This document shows positions 63,530 through 64,000 of a stretch of 64,000 nucleotides of DNA, piece by piece (position 1 is the stretch's first letter; every line of letters begins with the position of its first letter). Below the pieces are notes generated by a model. It ran no database searches. It worked only from the letters and a program-made list of their open reading frames with translations, and had not been told where the DNA came from. The stretch comes from G963665495 sp963677785 (lineage in GTDB: Bacteria > Desulfobacterota > Desulfovibrionia > Desulfovibrionales > Desulfovibrionaceae): NCBI GenBank assembly GCA_963677785.2, contig CAXXDH010000003.1:2852001-2916000 (forward strand). The letters run 5' to 3'. A program made the translations under genes and the position numbers.

Positions 63530-64000
63530 TCAGTGCTGCGACCGGCCCAGAACGCGGCGCAGCTCCTCCACGGTGGTGATGCGTTCGCAGACTTTGCGTA
63601 CGCCTGTTTCGAACATGGAGGTAAAGCCTTTGGCCAGGGCGGTTTCCAGCATATCCGTCACCCTGGCGTCCCGTTCGAGCATTTCCCGAAGCTGTCTGTC
63701 CAAAGAAAGCACTTCATAGATCAGCGTCCTGCCGAGATAGCCCGTATGGTTGCAGGCGGCACAGCCTGCTCCTTTGGCCAAACGCGCGGACTGTTTCCCC
63801 AGGTAGGTCAGTTCTTCGTTTTCCGCTTCGTATTCCTGCCGGCAATACGGACAAATGGTCCGGACCAGACGCTGGCTGACGATGCAGAGCAGGCTTTCGG
63901 CAAGCGTCAGGGTATCCAGTCCGAGATTGCGCAGCCTGGGAATGGCGCCGAAAGCGCTGTTGGTGTGCAGGGTGGAAAGCACCAGGTGGCCAGTGGTGGA
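63530..64000 (-). CDS. GspE/PilB-type secretion ATPase, C-terminal part (truncated by right edge)
   Basis: 156 C-terminal residues are visible. They include the His-box segment STTGHLVLSTLHTNSA, TLAESLLCIVSQRLVRTICPYC and the tetracysteine zinc-binding motif (CPYCRQEY, GCAACNHTGYLGR). The family hydrolyses ATP to drive pilus assembly or type II secretion. The gene runs in from the right edge on the minus strand. It is the likely motor for the GspF-type operon at 50645-57476, although it lies on the opposite strand 6 kb away. Confidence 0.92.
   Translation of the reverse strand, partial: STTGHLVLSTLHTNSAFGAIPRLRNLGLDTLTLAESLLCIVSQRLVRTICPYCRQEYEAENEELTYLGKQSARLAKGAGCAACNHTGYLGRTLIYEVLSLDRQLREMLERDARVTDMLETALAKGFTSMFETGVRKVCERITTVEELRRVLGRSQH

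Noticed and set aside
1..64000. tRNA, rRNA or CRISPR arrays
   Set aside because: Intergenic regions were read for cloverleaf arms, rRNA-like blocks and regularly spaced repeats; none was found.

Overview
This 64 kb window is bacterial, with genes densely packed on both strands and most starts preceded by an AGGAG-type ribosome site. No rRNA, tRNA or CRISPR array was recognised, so the genus cannot be fixed. The mix of genes suggests a sulfur-metabolising Desulfovibrionaceae-type deltaproteobacterium. That mix is many Cache/HAMP/PAS kinases and stand-alone receivers, a DASS anion transporter with RCK_C domains, a TauE/SafE exporter, enhancer-binding proteins of the sigma-54 type, and a type VI spike cassette with DUF2169/DUF3540/DUF4150. 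The assignment is an inference from gene content only.

Layout. (1) 1-16.5 kb is a signalling island. It holds a truncated sensor, three histidine kinases, five receiver-only response regulators, a PEP-synthase-like protein translationally coupled to a kinase, a DASS transporter co-transcribed with a receiver, and a membrane-bound enhancer-binding protein with a degenerate GAFTGA loop and an unusual C-terminal winged helix. Two good sigma-54 promoter matches and a structured RNA leader lie inside it. A 177 bp MITE-like element sits upstream of the first gene. (2) 16.6-18.6 kb carries a small membrane protein, a TauE/SafE exporter and a small exported protein, ending in AT-rich DNA. (3) 19.1-25.9 kb carries a PAS/GAF kinase, a caspase-like PEGA protein coupled to a cell-wall amidase, a YjaB-like acetyltransferase and a J-domain-like coiled-coil protein with palindromes upstream. 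(4) 26.2-30.9 kb is an operon of a binding-protein/VWA lipoprotein, an XpaC-like protein, a second binding protein and TelA. (5) 31.3-32.8 kb encodes an exported beta-helix protein. (6) 33.0-47.5 kb is a type VI spike/effector operon: three VgrGs, a DUF2169-pentapeptide fusion, a pentapeptide protein, DUF3540, a DUF4150 PAAR-like tip and a glycosyltransferase-like/FkbM protein. (7) 47.9-50.3 kb has small envelope or unknown genes. (8) 50.6-57.5 kb is an MSHA/type IV pilus-like assembly operon (GspF-type platform, PilO/PilN/PilP-like parts, secretin, TPR protein). Its likely ATPase (GspE/PilB) enters from the right edge, and a NifA-type activator lies convergent to the operon. (9) 59-63.5 kb holds hairpin-rich remnants resembling an IS200/IS605 element, then a periplasmic binding protein coupled to a sensor kinase.

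How it may work together (inference). The left island looks like a nutrient- or anion-sensing phosphorelay in which several kinases and free receivers share partners, with transport and a PEP-utilising enzyme in the same operons. The type VI cassette and the pilus-like operon are surface and secretion modules. The operon of binding proteins, VWA, XpaC and TelA and the caspase/amidase pair are the least understood parts.
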